A DNA stretch of 64,000 nt from Brucella pseudogrignonensis (GTDB lineage: Bacteria; Pseudomonadota; Alphaproteobacteria; Rhizobiales; Rhizobiaceae), in the NCBI RefSeq assembly GCF_032190615.1, contig NZ_JAVLAT010000004.1, forward strand, positions 102,389 through 166,388. Direction: 5' to 3'. Below the pieces are notes generated by a model. The model did not search any database and was not told the origin of the DNA. It saw only the letters and a list, made by a program, of their open reading frames with translations. Positions 34,992 through 42,572 of the stretch are shown piece after piece. The position numbers were made by a program, and so were the translations under genes. Numbering within the stretch: the first letter of the stretch is position 1; every line of letters begins with the position of its first letter.

Positions 34992-36098
34992 CTACTCCGC
35001 TGCAGCGAGCGTGCTTACATGCTGACGAAGTTTGGGCATTACATCGGTCGAAAGCAGTTCCATCGAACGTTTATGTACTGCAGGGCGATCCCAATCTTTT
35101 TGGGTCATCATAAGTGAACCAAAAGGTCCGCCAACTTCATCGACGAAAGCAATAAGCTTATCGAGAACAGTTTTTGGGGATCCTGAGAGTACCATCCAAT
35201 CGAGGCAATTCTGAACCGTGATATCACTATCCAAAGTATTCATTGATGGCTTCAGAACCCCGAGCATCTTGAAGGCAGCCATATCTTCAACGATGTATTC
35301 ATAGTACCATCGATATGAAGAATTTTCCTCTGCTAAGTAATCCGCTGCTTGATCGTCACTGTCAGTAACGAGTAAGGAACGTGCAATTCGCCACTTATTG
35401 CGATCTGGTCGACGGCCTGCCTTTTCGCAACCGATTAGATACTGTTCCCAATGTGTCTTCACATTTGCGACTGGTGTGAAGTTTGCTGAAACGATACTCC
35501 ACCCATTCTCGCCTGCTTGGCGCGCAGAACTTGAGTTCGGGCTCATCACTGAGATTGCCAATTCTGGGAATGGCTTCTGGTATGGCTTGAGCATCGGACC
35601 AAAGCCAAGGCTTGGGATCAGGTTTTTCTCGATCACTACGTCCCAGTATTTGCCTTTAATATTATAGGGAGGGTCCTGTGACCAAATCTCGTGCATGATA
35701 CGGATAGACTCCGTCGTCATCTCAGCTCGATTTTTTTCACTGGTTCCAAATAATTCCATATCAGTGACGAGGCCGCCTGGACCTACACCCATGATAAATC
35801 GGCCCTCTGAAAGATGATCGAACTGTGCGATCTCACCAGCTAGGCGAGCAGGATGGTGTTGTGGCAGGTTAAGCACACCCGTTGCGAACTTGATCTGTTT
35901 AGTCGCATGAATGAGTGATGCAAAAAACTGCAATGGATCCGAGATTGGTTCACACGAACAACTGATGTGTTCACCAACCCAAACCTCAGCAAAATTCAAG
36001 CGATCTGCGAGGATAACCGCTTCGCGGTCCTGTTTAAGCAATTCCGTGAAATTGCGCCGCTGATCGTGAAGCGGCATCATAAATAGACCGAGGTCCAT
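34992..36098 (-). CDS. Luciferase-like FMNH2-dependent monooxygenase (LLM class)
   Basis: A 368-residue TIM-barrel flavin monooxygenase. The start at 36098 (MDLGLFMMPLHDQ) has AGAGGAG upstream. Family blocks: FAEVWVGEHIS, ATGVLNLPQHHPARLAGEIAQFDHLSEGRFIMGVGPG (substrate and flavin pocket) and a C-terminal LSGSPKTVLDKL. It uses free FMNH2 and O2 to hydroxylate or cleave an organic substrate. The FMNH2 should come from the flavin reductase encoded at 23631, in the other operon of the same predicted regulon. It is the first gene behind the sigma-54 promoter, so its reaction may be the first pathway step. Confidence 0.88.
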   Translation of the reverse strand: MDLGLFMMPLHDQRRNFTELLKQDREAVILADRLNFAEVWVGEHISCSCEPISDPLQFFASLIHATKQIKFATGVLNLPQHHPARLAGEIAQFDHLSEGRFIMGVGPGGLVTDMELFGTSEKNRAEMTTESIRIMHEIWSQDPPYNIKGKYWDVVIEKNLIPSLGFGPMLKPYQKPFPELAISVMSPNSSSARQAGENGWSIVSANFTPVANVKTHWEQYLIGCEKAGRRPDRNKWRIARSLLVTDSDDQAADYLAEENSSYRWYYEYIVEDMAAFKMLGVLKPSMNTLDSDITVQNCLDWMVLSGSPKTVLDKLIAFVDEVGGPFGSLMMTQKDWDRPAVHKRSMELLSTDVMPKLRQHVSTLAAAE

Positions 36099-36152
36099 TT
36101 GGAGTCTCCTCTTTTTACCAGATCGGCCTTTTCCGATCCTCATTAATATCGA

Positions 36153-36168
36153 AGCAAGGTCCGTGCCA
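36153..36168 (-). promoter_or_regulatory. Sigma-54 (-24/-12) promoter of the monooxygenase/importer operon
   Basis: Read leftward: TGGCACGGACCTTGCT, an exact match to TGGCAC-N5-TTGCW, 54 bp before the start codon at 36098. It would drive seven co-directional genes down to 27767. Confidence 0.85.
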
Positions 36169-36234
36169 GTTGAAAATTGATAGAAAAACCAATATGTTAT
36201 AGGTCGAAGTGCACTGTCTCAATAAGCTTTGCGA

Positions 36235-36250
36235 GTCTCATGCTTGAGAC
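36235..36250. promoter_or_regulatory. Upstream activator palindrome (GTCTCA-N4-TGAGAC), second copy
   Basis: GTCTCATGCTTGAGAC is a perfect 6-4-6 palindrome, identical in its arms to the one at 25718-25733 and at a similar distance (about 75 bp) upstream of its sigma-54 promoter. Extra half sites occur at 36216-36221 (GTCTCA) and 36275-36280 (TGAGAC). Confidence 0.7.
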
Positions 36251-36280
36251 AAACGATTGAGATTTGGGTGGCTTTGAGAC

Positions 36281-36308
36281 AAAAAAGAAGCCGGATAAAT
36301 CCGGCTTC
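36281..36308 (-). terminator. Rho-independent terminator of the DadA-like gene
   Basis: GAAGCCGGA pairs with TCCGGCTTC around a TAAA loop. Read leftward the stem is followed by six T. It lies 13 bp after the stop codon at 36322. Confidence 0.9.
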
Positions 36309-36321
36309 CGTAGAGGGTGGA

Positions 36322-37572
36322 TTAAGCGGCATCCCGCCGCTGAAGTTTCGGAGATTGCGCTATCAGCTCCGAAACAAGTTCTGCCGTCGCTGCCGATAAT
36401 GTCCAGCCGAGATGCCCGTGGCCCGTGTTGTAAAAAATGCCGGGTCTAGATCCAGCTTTTATGCGTGGTAGCATGTTGGGCATCATCGGACGTAAGCCCG
36501 CCCAGGGGGTTACTCTCGAAGTTGAGATGTCTGGGAACAACAAACGCACCCAATCAACAAGAGGCTTAATTCGATCATGCCGAATGTCTTTGTTTTCCCC
36601 ATTGAATTCCGCTGTCCCAGCAACGCGGAAACGATCATGGCCGAGCCTACTGGTAACAATCTTTGCGCGATCATCCAGCAGACTTACCCACGGTGCACCA
36701 TGCTGACTAGTCTCGTCGTCGAGGTGAACTGTTATCGAATAACCTTTGACAGGATAGATGTTTACGCGATCACCCAGCATGGATGCGAAGGTTCTACTCG
36801 CCACGCCAGCGCAAACCACAAGTCCATCTGCTTTAATTGAGTTATTTGCAGTTCCAATCTTCCCGCTCTCTTTCCAGAGAAGCTCAATGCTATCTCTGGC
36901 ATCAATTCGCTCTACGTCCGCGTCAAAGATAAATTTCACACCTCTACGAATACAAGCTTCTGCGAGCCCTCGTGTAAATTTATGAATATCTCCAGTTGAA
37001 TCAGAAGGCGTAAAAAAGCCACCATAAAAATCTCCAACCAATGATGGTTCTATTTGCTTAATTTCAGATTCATTAACGGAGTGGCGGTCTAACCCACCTT
37101 GAATCAGAAGACTGTTAACCTTCTTGGCATGCTCAAAACTTTGCTTATCGTAATAAACATGTAGAATGCCACGCTTTTCTAAGTCAAAATTGATGTTTTC
37201 TTTATCCGCAATTTCGAACATGTATTTACGTGCTGCAATAGCTAGACGCGTCGTTTCAACGGTATTAGATTGATAGCCGCCAATAAACTTCATAAACTCA
37301 CCCATCCATGAGTATTTATGCCAATTAGGCGATGGGTTCATTAGTAGAGGCGCGTCTTTCTTGAGCATCCATTTGATGCCTTTGAACACCGTCGACCAGT
37401 GATTCCAAACTTCGGCATTGCTCGCAGAAAGCTGGCCACCGTTTGCAAAGGAAGTTTCCATCGCTGGATAACGGTGCCTGTCAAACACAGTGACATCGTA
37501 TCCCCGTTTCGACAATGCATAAGCCGTGGTGACGCCAGTAATCCCAGCGCCTAAAACTGCAATGTGGTGCAA
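36322..37572 (-). CDS. D-amino-acid dehydrogenase/glycine-oxidase-like flavoprotein (DadA-like)
   Basis: A 416-residue FAD enzyme. No ATG precedes the FAD motif (HHIAVLGAGITGVTTAYALSKRG), so I place the start at the TTG at 37572, five bases after GGAGAG; the frame upstream of it runs into riboswitch sequence. The DadA hallmark is TSFANGGQLSASNAEVW, and the C-terminus has GHGHLGWTLSAATAELV, as in DadA. DadA-type enzymes sit on the inner face of the membrane and oxidise D-amino acids to oxo acids, passing electrons to quinone. The glycine riboswitch in its leader suggests glycine or an N-substituted glycine as the physiological substrate, giving glyoxylate. It has its own terminator, so it is monocistronic. 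Confidence 0.87.
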   Translation of the reverse strand: MHHIAVLGAGITGVTTAYALSKRGYDVTVFDRHRYPAMETSFANGGQLSASNAEVWNHWSTVFKGIKWMLKKDAPLLMNPSPNWHKYSWMGEFMKFIGGYQSNTVETTRLAIAARKYMFEIADKENINFDLEKRGILHVYYDKQSFEHAKKVNSLLIQGGLDRHSVNESEIKQIEPSLVGDFYGGFFTPSDSTGDIHKFTRGLAEACIRRGVKFIFDADVERIDARDSIELLWKESGKIGTANNSIKADGLVVCAGVASRTFASMLGDRVNIYPVKGYSITVHLDDETSQHGAPWVSLLDDRAKIVTSRLGHDRFRVAGTAEFNGENKDIRHDRIKPLVDWVRLLFPDISTSRVTPWAGLRPMMPNMLPRIKAGSRPGIFYNTGHGHLGWTLSAATAELVSELIAQSPKLQRRDAA

Positions 37573-37620
37573 GATTCTCTCCGACAGTTGGTCTGGGACG
37601 TTTGCCAGTCCCGTAGCCCC

Positions 37621-37785
37621 CAATCTGTCTTTCTTACCTGAGAGCTTTCCCCAATATGGGTCCCCTTCGGTGGGCACTTCCGTGCCTCTCTCCAGATTGT
37701 TCAACTGCGCAGTCTTTTTTGCCTGAGAGTTTCCTGGGGGGTTGCTCCTTCGGCGTGGCGTGATGCCATCTCTCCTGAACAGCTT
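37621..37785 (-). ncRNA. Tandem glycine riboswitch
   Basis: Read leftward, two consecutive glycine aptamers are visible. The first has CAGGAGAGAT, CCGAAGGAGCAA and AACTCTCAGGCAAAAAAGAC; the second has CTGGAGAGAGGC, CACCGAAGGGG and GCTCTCAGGTAAGAAAGACAG. These are the conserved core blocks of the class, joined by a short linker. The expression platform (37573-37620) contains a GGGAC/GTCCC hairpin and then the GGAGAG ribosome binding site of the DadA-like gene. Tandem glycine switches usually turn expression on when glycine is abundant. Confidence 0.93.
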
Positions 37786-37856
37786 TTGAACGCTATTAGG
37801 TTAGACACATATAGCTATATTCGACAATCCCCTTTTTGAAAAAAGATTTTTCCCGT

Positions 37857-37872
37857 TGGCACGTGTTTTGCT
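37857..37872 (+). promoter_or_regulatory. Sigma-54 (-24/-12) promoter upstream of the 2-hydroxyacid dehydrogenase gene
   Basis: TGGCACGTGTTTTGCT matches TGGCAC-N5-TTGCW exactly and lies 32 bp before the ATG at 37905. No GTCTCA/TGAGAC palindrome is seen upstream, where the divergent riboswitch leader begins, so the enhancer site is unclear. Confidence 0.8.
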
Positions 37873-37904
37873 TTGTAAGTTAGAAAATTGCTAAAGGATT
37901 GAAG

Positions 37905-38885
37905 ATGCATGATTTTATTGTCTATATCGAAAATTCGTTAGAAGAGACTTCTCCCTATTTCATATCGGAAGAAGCGGTTCGCAATGCGTTGGGCGATAAT
38001 GCGACAAACGCCAGAATACACTGCTGCTCCAAATCCAACCCAGACATTGAGGCTCTCTCAACAGCCCATTACTTTGTAGGCTCAGGTTTTGATACGCAAC
38101 GTATTGGCCGTGTTGCTACGTCAGTTAGGATTGTGCATTGCACGAGCGCAGGTGTTGAAAAATACATGCCCATGGATTGGCTTCCAAAGGGAGCAGTATT
38201 GACTAACAGCAGTGGTGTTCATGCAGAAAAAGGTGGTGCATTTGGATTGATGACGGTCCTGATGTTGTTGGAAGGAATTCCACGACATATTCGAAATCAA
38301 AGGAACCATTTCTGGGATAATCAGCTTTCAAAAGGAGTGTCAAAGCAGACAGTCGTGTTTGTTGGTTTTGGTGCATTAGGACGAGCAATTGGCGCAAGGC
38401 TTAAAGCGCTTCGAACGACGATTGTATCTGTCACCCGAAGTGGGCGCTCCGATGACATTTCTGATAAGACTTTCCCTGTCTCGAGACTTGCTGAAGTCTT
38501 ACCATTAGCAGATTGCCTCGTCATTAGCTGTCCATTGACTCCTGAAACGAAGGGGCTGATCGGCAGAAATGAAATTCAACTTCTTAAAAGGGGGGCAACT
38601 TTATTTAACATTGGACGCGGGGCCGTTTTGGATGAAATGGCTTTATCTCGCGCGCTCGAAAACGGCCATCTATCCGGTGCGGCGTTGGACGTGTTTGAAA
38701 ATGAACCACTTTCGGCGGACAGTGGACTTTGGGATGTTCCTAATCTTTTAATATTCCCACATATTTCATGCGATGAGGTCGAGGGATATGTTGATCGCTG
38801 TCTTGATTTATTCGCAGCTAACATTTTACGCGATCAGCTGGGTTTATCACTCCATAATCGTGTGGATGCGTCTTTAGGTTACTAA
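37905..38885 (+). CDS. D-isomer-specific 2-hydroxyacid dehydrogenase (glyoxylate/hydroxypyruvate reductase-like)
   Basis: A 326-residue NAD(P)-dependent enzyme, starting at the ATG at 37905 behind AAAGGA rather than the TTG at 37899. Cofactor motif: VVFVGFGALGRAIGARL (residues ~152-168). Catalytic triad: Arg in CPLTPETKGLIGRNE...NIGRGAVLDE, Glu in FENEPLS, His in IFPHISCDE. It reduces a 2-oxo acid such as glyoxylate or hydroxypyruvate, or works in reverse. It is divergent from the DadA-like gene, whose product from glycine would be glyoxylate, and is followed by a GlcG-family gene. Confidence 0.85.
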   Translation: MHDFIVYIENSLEETSPYFISEEAVRNALGDNATNARIHCCSKSNPDIEALSTAHYFVGSGFDTQRIGRVATSVRIVHCTSAGVEKYMPMDWLPKGAVLTNSSGVHAEKGGAFGLMTVLMLLEGIPRHIRNQRNHFWDNQLSKGVSKQTVVFVGFGALGRAIGARLKALRTTIVSVTRSGRSDDISDKTFPVSRLAEVLPLADCLVISCPLTPETKGLIGRNEIQLLKRGATLFNIGRGAVLDEMALSRALENGHLSGAALDVFENEPLSADSGLWDVPNLLIFPHISCDEVEGYVDRCLDLFAANILRDQLGLSLHNRVDASLGY

Positions 38886-38903
38886 TACAACGAGGAGTAA
38901 ACT

Positions 38904-39329
38904 GTGTCAGATCCCTATATCAATATCGTAGTACTATCTCATTCCGGTGCATTTAAGGCGCTGTCAGCAGCGGTTGCTAAGGCTGAAGAGATCAATGTTC
39001 CACAGTGCATATGCATTGTTGATCCAAGCGGTGAAACAATAGTCTCATTCCGAATGGATGGGGCAAAATATCTAAGTATGCAAACGGCACGGTCCAAGGC
39101 ACGCACTGCTGCTTCAATACGAAATAGGACAGGTGGTATGCCTGCAGATTTTGCCGTTTCAGCAGGTATTGCCACAAATGGTGGTATAATTAACCTGCCG
39201 GGCGGATTGCCGATCAAGTTTGACGGTAAGCTTGCAGGTGCAATCGGCATTGGCTCGGGTACTGGGGAACAAGATATCGATGTCGCGCGAGCTGCTCTTG
39301 CGGCTTTAGGGGCTGATGCAGTGGATTGA
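38904..39329 (+). CDS. GlcG/HbpS family protein
   Basis: A 141-residue protein starting at a GTG (38904) behind CGAGGAG. It belongs to the GlcG/HbpS family (formerly DUF336): AVAKAEEINVPQCICIVDPSGETIVSFRMDGA, then ARSKARTAASIRNRTGG and the C-terminal GGLPIKFDGKLAGAIGIGSGTGEQDIDVARAAL. GlcG is encoded in the glycolate oxidase locus of E. coli; HbpS binds haem; the molecular role here is not known. It is 18 bp after the 2-hydroxyacid dehydrogenase gene, consistent with a two-gene operon for C2 or short hydroxyacid metabolism. A terminator follows directly. Confidence 0.85.
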   Translation: MSDPYINIVVLSHSGAFKALSAAVAKAEEINVPQCICIVDPSGETIVSFRMDGAKYLSMQTARSKARTAASIRNRTGGMPADFAVSAGIATNGGIINLPGGLPIKFDGKLAGAIGIGSGTGEQDIDVARAALAALGADAVD

Positions 39330-39337
39330 TTAAGCAG

Positions 39338-39371
39338 TAGAATGCCAGCATCCGATAATGCTGGCATTCTA
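39338..39371 (+). terminator. Hairpin terminator after the GlcG-family gene
   Basis: A perfect 13 bp stem (TAGAATGCCAGCA / TGCTGGCATTCTA) with an 8-base loop, followed by TGTTTTGG. Being symmetrical and T-poor it may be a moderate terminator. Confidence 0.75.
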
Positions 39372-39401
39372 TGTTTTGGAAGTACGGCAGGGAAACGCGA
39401 A

Positions 39402-40304
39402 ATGAAATATCATCAGATCGAAGCCTTTTACCAGGTCATGTTAACTGGAAGTATCTCCAAAGCTGCTAAAAACCTCGGTAGAACACAGCCTGCCGTTAGT
39501 ATGACCATTGCAACTCTTGAAGAGTTTTTGGCAACTGCTCTTTTTGATCGGCATGCTGGAAGAATTACGCCACGCGCCGAAGCTGCTGTCCTTTTTCAAC
39601 AGATCAGTCCCGTTATGGATCAGCTGAATGATATTCGCCATAGGTTTGGCCGTTTGGCACAGATAGAAGTGCCGCGTATCTCGATAATTTCATCAAGCAA
39701 TGTCGGTAACCATCTTGTTCCAACAGCAATCGCATCATTCGCACGTAAAGGGCAACAGATGCGATTGATGACCGGTAACTCGGCCGCGATTGTTTCTGAA
39801 ATGGAGAATCAGCGGCATGATATTGCCATATCTGATGAAGGGACTGCCGAAATTTCAATGAATTCGCCACTTTATGAGGTGCAGGCTTTTGAAATTCCGG
39901 TTTATGCGTTCTTCAAGCGCGGTTTAATCTCAACGCAAAAATCAGAAATTGTAACAAAGGATTTAGCGGGGCAGGATATCTGCATGTTGTACGAAGAAAA
40001 TCGTGCGACAAGACAAGTACGCACCAAGCTGGGCACGCCTAAAATAGAATTCTCAACGTTTTTTGCGATGGCCTGTTTTGCCGTACAAAATGAGAGCGTT
40101 GCAATAGTCGACAACATTACGAGGGGTGCCATGGCCGCGTTAACAGGCGATGCCCTTCGAGGCGACAGTCTATTGCTAAAAGATATTGATCCGGCTCGCT
40201 ATTACCTTATTCGAAGCAGATATCGGCCACGCTCGAAAACTGCCGACAGATGCTATGAAACATTGCGAAATGCTTTGCTAAATTATCAGAACAAACAACA
40301 ATAA
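39402..40304 (+). CDS. LysR-family transcriptional regulator
   Basis: A 300-residue LysR protein. I start it at 39402 (MKYHQIEAFYQVMLTGSISKAAKNLGRTQPAVSMTIATLE), with GGGAAACG upstream; the longer frame from 39342 runs through the preceding terminator. The effector domain is complete but diverged, with no recognisable ligand class. It lies directly before the enolase-superfamily gene, whose control region contains ATAAGAA/TTCTTAT palindromes, so that gene and the importer after it are the likely targets. Confidence 0.86.
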   Translation: MKYHQIEAFYQVMLTGSISKAAKNLGRTQPAVSMTIATLEEFLATALFDRHAGRITPRAEAAVLFQQISPVMDQLNDIRHRFGRLAQIEVPRISIISSSNVGNHLVPTAIASFARKGQQMRLMTGNSAAIVSEMENQRHDIAISDEGTAEISMNSPLYEVQAFEIPVYAFFKRGLISTQKSEIVTKDLAGQDICMLYEENRATRQVRTKLGTPKIEFSTFFAMACFAVQNESVAIVDNITRGAMAALTGDALRGDSLLLKDIDPARYYLIRSRYRPRSKTADRCYETLRNALLNYQNKQQ

Positions 40305-40341
40305 TTCGACCGTTAATCGGCAATCTCCGCTGTCAATTGGT

Positions 40342-40373
40342 ATAAGAATTTCTTATGAATGTATAAGAACTTC
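40342..40373. promoter_or_regulatory. Candidate LysR operator (ATAAGAA repeats)
   Basis: ATAAGAATTTCTTAT (40342-40356) is a perfect palindrome with the T-N11-A spacing style of LysR boxes. A second half, ATAAGAACTTC, follows at 40363. A further 12 bp palindrome, CGGTACGTACCG, lies at 40434-40445, just before the ribosome binding site of the next gene. Confidence 0.5.
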
Positions 40374-40464
40374 GATTTTGCATACCAATCTCCATTGAGC
40401 AAGACTTCCGCATCATAAGCGTCAGCCTAGATGCGGTACGTACCGAGCACAAAGGAGTGCGACA

Positions 40465-41631
40465 ATGCGGGTTACAAATATTCGTGCGTATAGAATCCCT
40501 ACCGGCGGCGTTCGTCCGGTTATCGTAGAAGTATCAACCGACGAAGGGATAACAGGGTGGGGTGAGGCGGCAGTAGCCTATGGTCTTGGCGCACAAGCCG
40601 CTGCAGGAATGGTGGCTGATTATGCGCCACGAGTAATCGGTGCCAACCCTTTGTTGCCCCGTAATGTCTATCATGATCTTTACGACAACTCGTTTTGGAC
40701 GAAGGGCGGCGGTGCAATTACGTTCGCGGCAATAAGTGCTATCGATCAGGCGCTGTGGGACATCAAAGGCAAAGCCATGGGCGTGCCTGTATATGAATTC
40801 TTTGGGGGTGTATTTGCAGATCGTGCGCAGGTCTATGCAAACGGTTGGAATTATCATTGCAACGATGCTGTCGAATGGGCAAAAGCAGCTGAGCGTCCTT
40901 TAAAGGACGGTTATCAAATTCTCAAAAGCTATCCCTTGGCTACGCAGCAACCCGGTCGCACACTGACCCATGTGCAGCGAAGAGCATTGTCTCCAGAAGA
41001 TTTCAAACGTGCGATGGAGCGAGTGAAGTTGCTCAAAGACGTCGTGGGCGATCAAGCTGAACTTATGATCGATTTGTCGGGCGGACTGAACAACGATCAA
41101 CTATACCGTCTATTGGACCTATGCGAAGATCTTGGCGTGATGTGGATTGAAGAGCCATTGGATGCTTATAATCTTGCAGGTTTAAAGAATCTCGCGGGCC
41201 GCTATAAGTTCCCGATCGCGGCCGGAGAACGAGTTTATACACGCAATGGATTTAAAAATCTTTTGGATACCGGAGCGATTGACGTTGTAATGCCTGATGT
41301 CGGCAATTGCGGCGGTATTTTTGAACTTGTTCAAATTGCGGCTATGGCGGAAGCCTATAATGCCCGCATGTCCCCACACAATTGCGCGTCGACGCTCTGC
41401 ACCGCAGCCTCGCTTCAGGTATGGGCTGCCTGTGCTAACGCTATGCCATTGGAAATCTATCCGTATCTGCCGGAGTCGAACGGATATGTTCAAGTATTGA
41501 AGAACTCACCAGAAGATCGCATCAAGGACGGTTATCTGGAAGTTTCAAAGGACGTAGGGCTTGGTGCGGAAGTTGATAGTGAGCGTCTCGCTAACTATTG
41601 CTGCTTCGACTACATCGCTCAAAACGCTTAG
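40465..41631 (+). CDS. Mandelate racemase/muconate lactonizing enzyme family dehydratase
   Basis: A 388-residue enolase-superfamily enzyme. The three Mg ligands can be placed in LMIDLSGGLN, MWIEEPLDA and IAAGERVYTRNGF. The catalytic His is in ARMSPHNCAST. A Lys in YQILKSYPLA lies where the second base sits, without the classic KxK. The pattern resembles galactonate dehydratase or galactarolactone-cycloisomerase relatives, which abstract a proton alpha to a carboxylate and eliminate water. It starts behind AAGGAG. The following amino-acid-type importer and cupin gene suggest the substrate is taken up by that importer, but acid-sugar or amino-acid derivatives are both possible. Confidence 0.82.
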   Translation: MRVTNIRAYRIPTGGVRPVIVEVSTDEGITGWGEAAVAYGLGAQAAAGMVADYAPRVIGANPLLPRNVYHDLYDNSFWTKGGGAITFAAISAIDQALWDIKGKAMGVPVYEFFGGVFADRAQVYANGWNYHCNDAVEWAKAAERPLKDGYQILKSYPLATQQPGRTLTHVQRRALSPEDFKRAMERVKLLKDVVGDQAELMIDLSGGLNNDQLYRLLDLCEDLGVMWIEEPLDAYNLAGLKNLAGRYKFPIAAGERVYTRNGFKNLLDTGAIDVVMPDVGNCGGIFELVQIAAMAEAYNARMSPHNCASTLCTAASLQVWAACANAMPLEIYPYLPESNGYVQVLKNSPEDRIKDGYLEVSKDVGLGAEVDSERLANYCCFDYIAQNA

Positions 41632-41720
41632 GATCAATTCTTCGTCTAATTATCTGCTCTGCCTTCTTGTGAGGGGGCTGAGCTCAAAGACTTGTAAACA
41701 GTAAACAATGGGGAACTTAA

Positions 41721-42563
41721 ATGAAAAAAATACTACTTTCTGCATCATTAATCCTTGCAGCCATATTCAGCACACAGCATGCGCAAGCACAAACCAAAGA
41801 AAACTGCCTTCCTGCTCCACCAAATCTTATTGAGGAAGGGAAGTTGACCGTTGGAATTTCCCTTGCATCGCCTCCAACTGCCTATTTGGAGAATGATCAG
41901 GCATCTGGACTAGACCCAGACCTCATCAGAGCGTTGACTGCGAAAATGTGTATCGAACCTAAGTTCGTCAATATGGCATTCTCGGGCTTGTTTCCGGCTC
42001 TAATCGCAAAGAGACTAGACGTTATCCATTCACAGGTGGGGATCACAGACGTTCGCAAAGAAACGTTTGATTTTGTTCCGGTCTTTGTCGGTGGCGTGCG
42101 CATCGTAGCCAGTAAAGATTCCGGCCTCCAATTCACATCTGAGCAGGACACATGTGGTTCAACGATGGCCATTATGGGTGGTTCTACTCAAATGGCGGCA
42201 CTCGAACGAGTTCAAACAACTTGTCCAGCAGATAAGCAAATGGTCTTAAAACCATTTGGTGGCCAAGCAGAAGCTTTGAACGAAGTTGGACGTGGAACTG
42301 CACAGGCCGCTTTCGTTGACTGGTCTGTAGCAACGTATGCTGCGAAACAACGACCAGATCAGTACGTGGTCGCGAGCCCAATATTGAGTGGAAAAGGTCC
42401 AAACACCGAGCGCAACCGCATAGGTATTGTTTTTCGCAAAGGCAATACTGAAGATGCAGCCGCTGTGAAAGCTGCATTCGACGCGATAGTCGCCGATGGT
42501 CAGTATGATGCTCTGCTCAAAAAGTATGGGCTTGGTGAAGGCGATATCCGCGCAGCGAATTGA
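41721..42563 (+). CDS. Polar amino-acid-type periplasmic binding protein
   Basis: A 280-residue protein with a clear Sec signal peptide (MKKILLSASLILAAIFSTQHAQA, cleavage after residue ~23). The mature part is a type II binding protein of the HisJ/GlnH class (LTVGISLASPPTAYLENDQASGLDPDLIRALTAKM; MAFSGLFPALIAKRLDVIHSQVGITDVRKETFDFVPV). Two Cys pairs (ENCLP...MCIEP; DTCGST...QTTCPAD) could form disulphides. It is the first gene of a three-gene importer. The ligand is not deducible. Confidence 0.88.
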   Translation: MKKILLSASLILAAIFSTQHAQAQTKENCLPAPPNLIEEGKLTVGISLASPPTAYLENDQASGLDPDLIRALTAKMCIEPKFVNMAFSGLFPALIAKRLDVIHSQVGITDVRKETFDFVPVFVGGVRIVASKDSGLQFTSEQDTCGSTMAIMGGSTQMAALERVQTTCPADKQMVLKPFGGQAEALNEVGRGTAQAAFVDWSVATYAAKQRPDQYVVASPILSGKGPNTERNRIGIVFRKGNTEDAAAVKAAFDAIVADGQYDALLKKYGLGEGDIRAAN

Positions 42564-42572
42564 AGATAAATC

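Noticed and set aside
37573..37704. N-terminal 44-codon extension of the DadA-like protein
   Set aside because: This stretch is the second riboswitch aptamer and its platform read as codons; family similarity begins only after the TTG at 37572.
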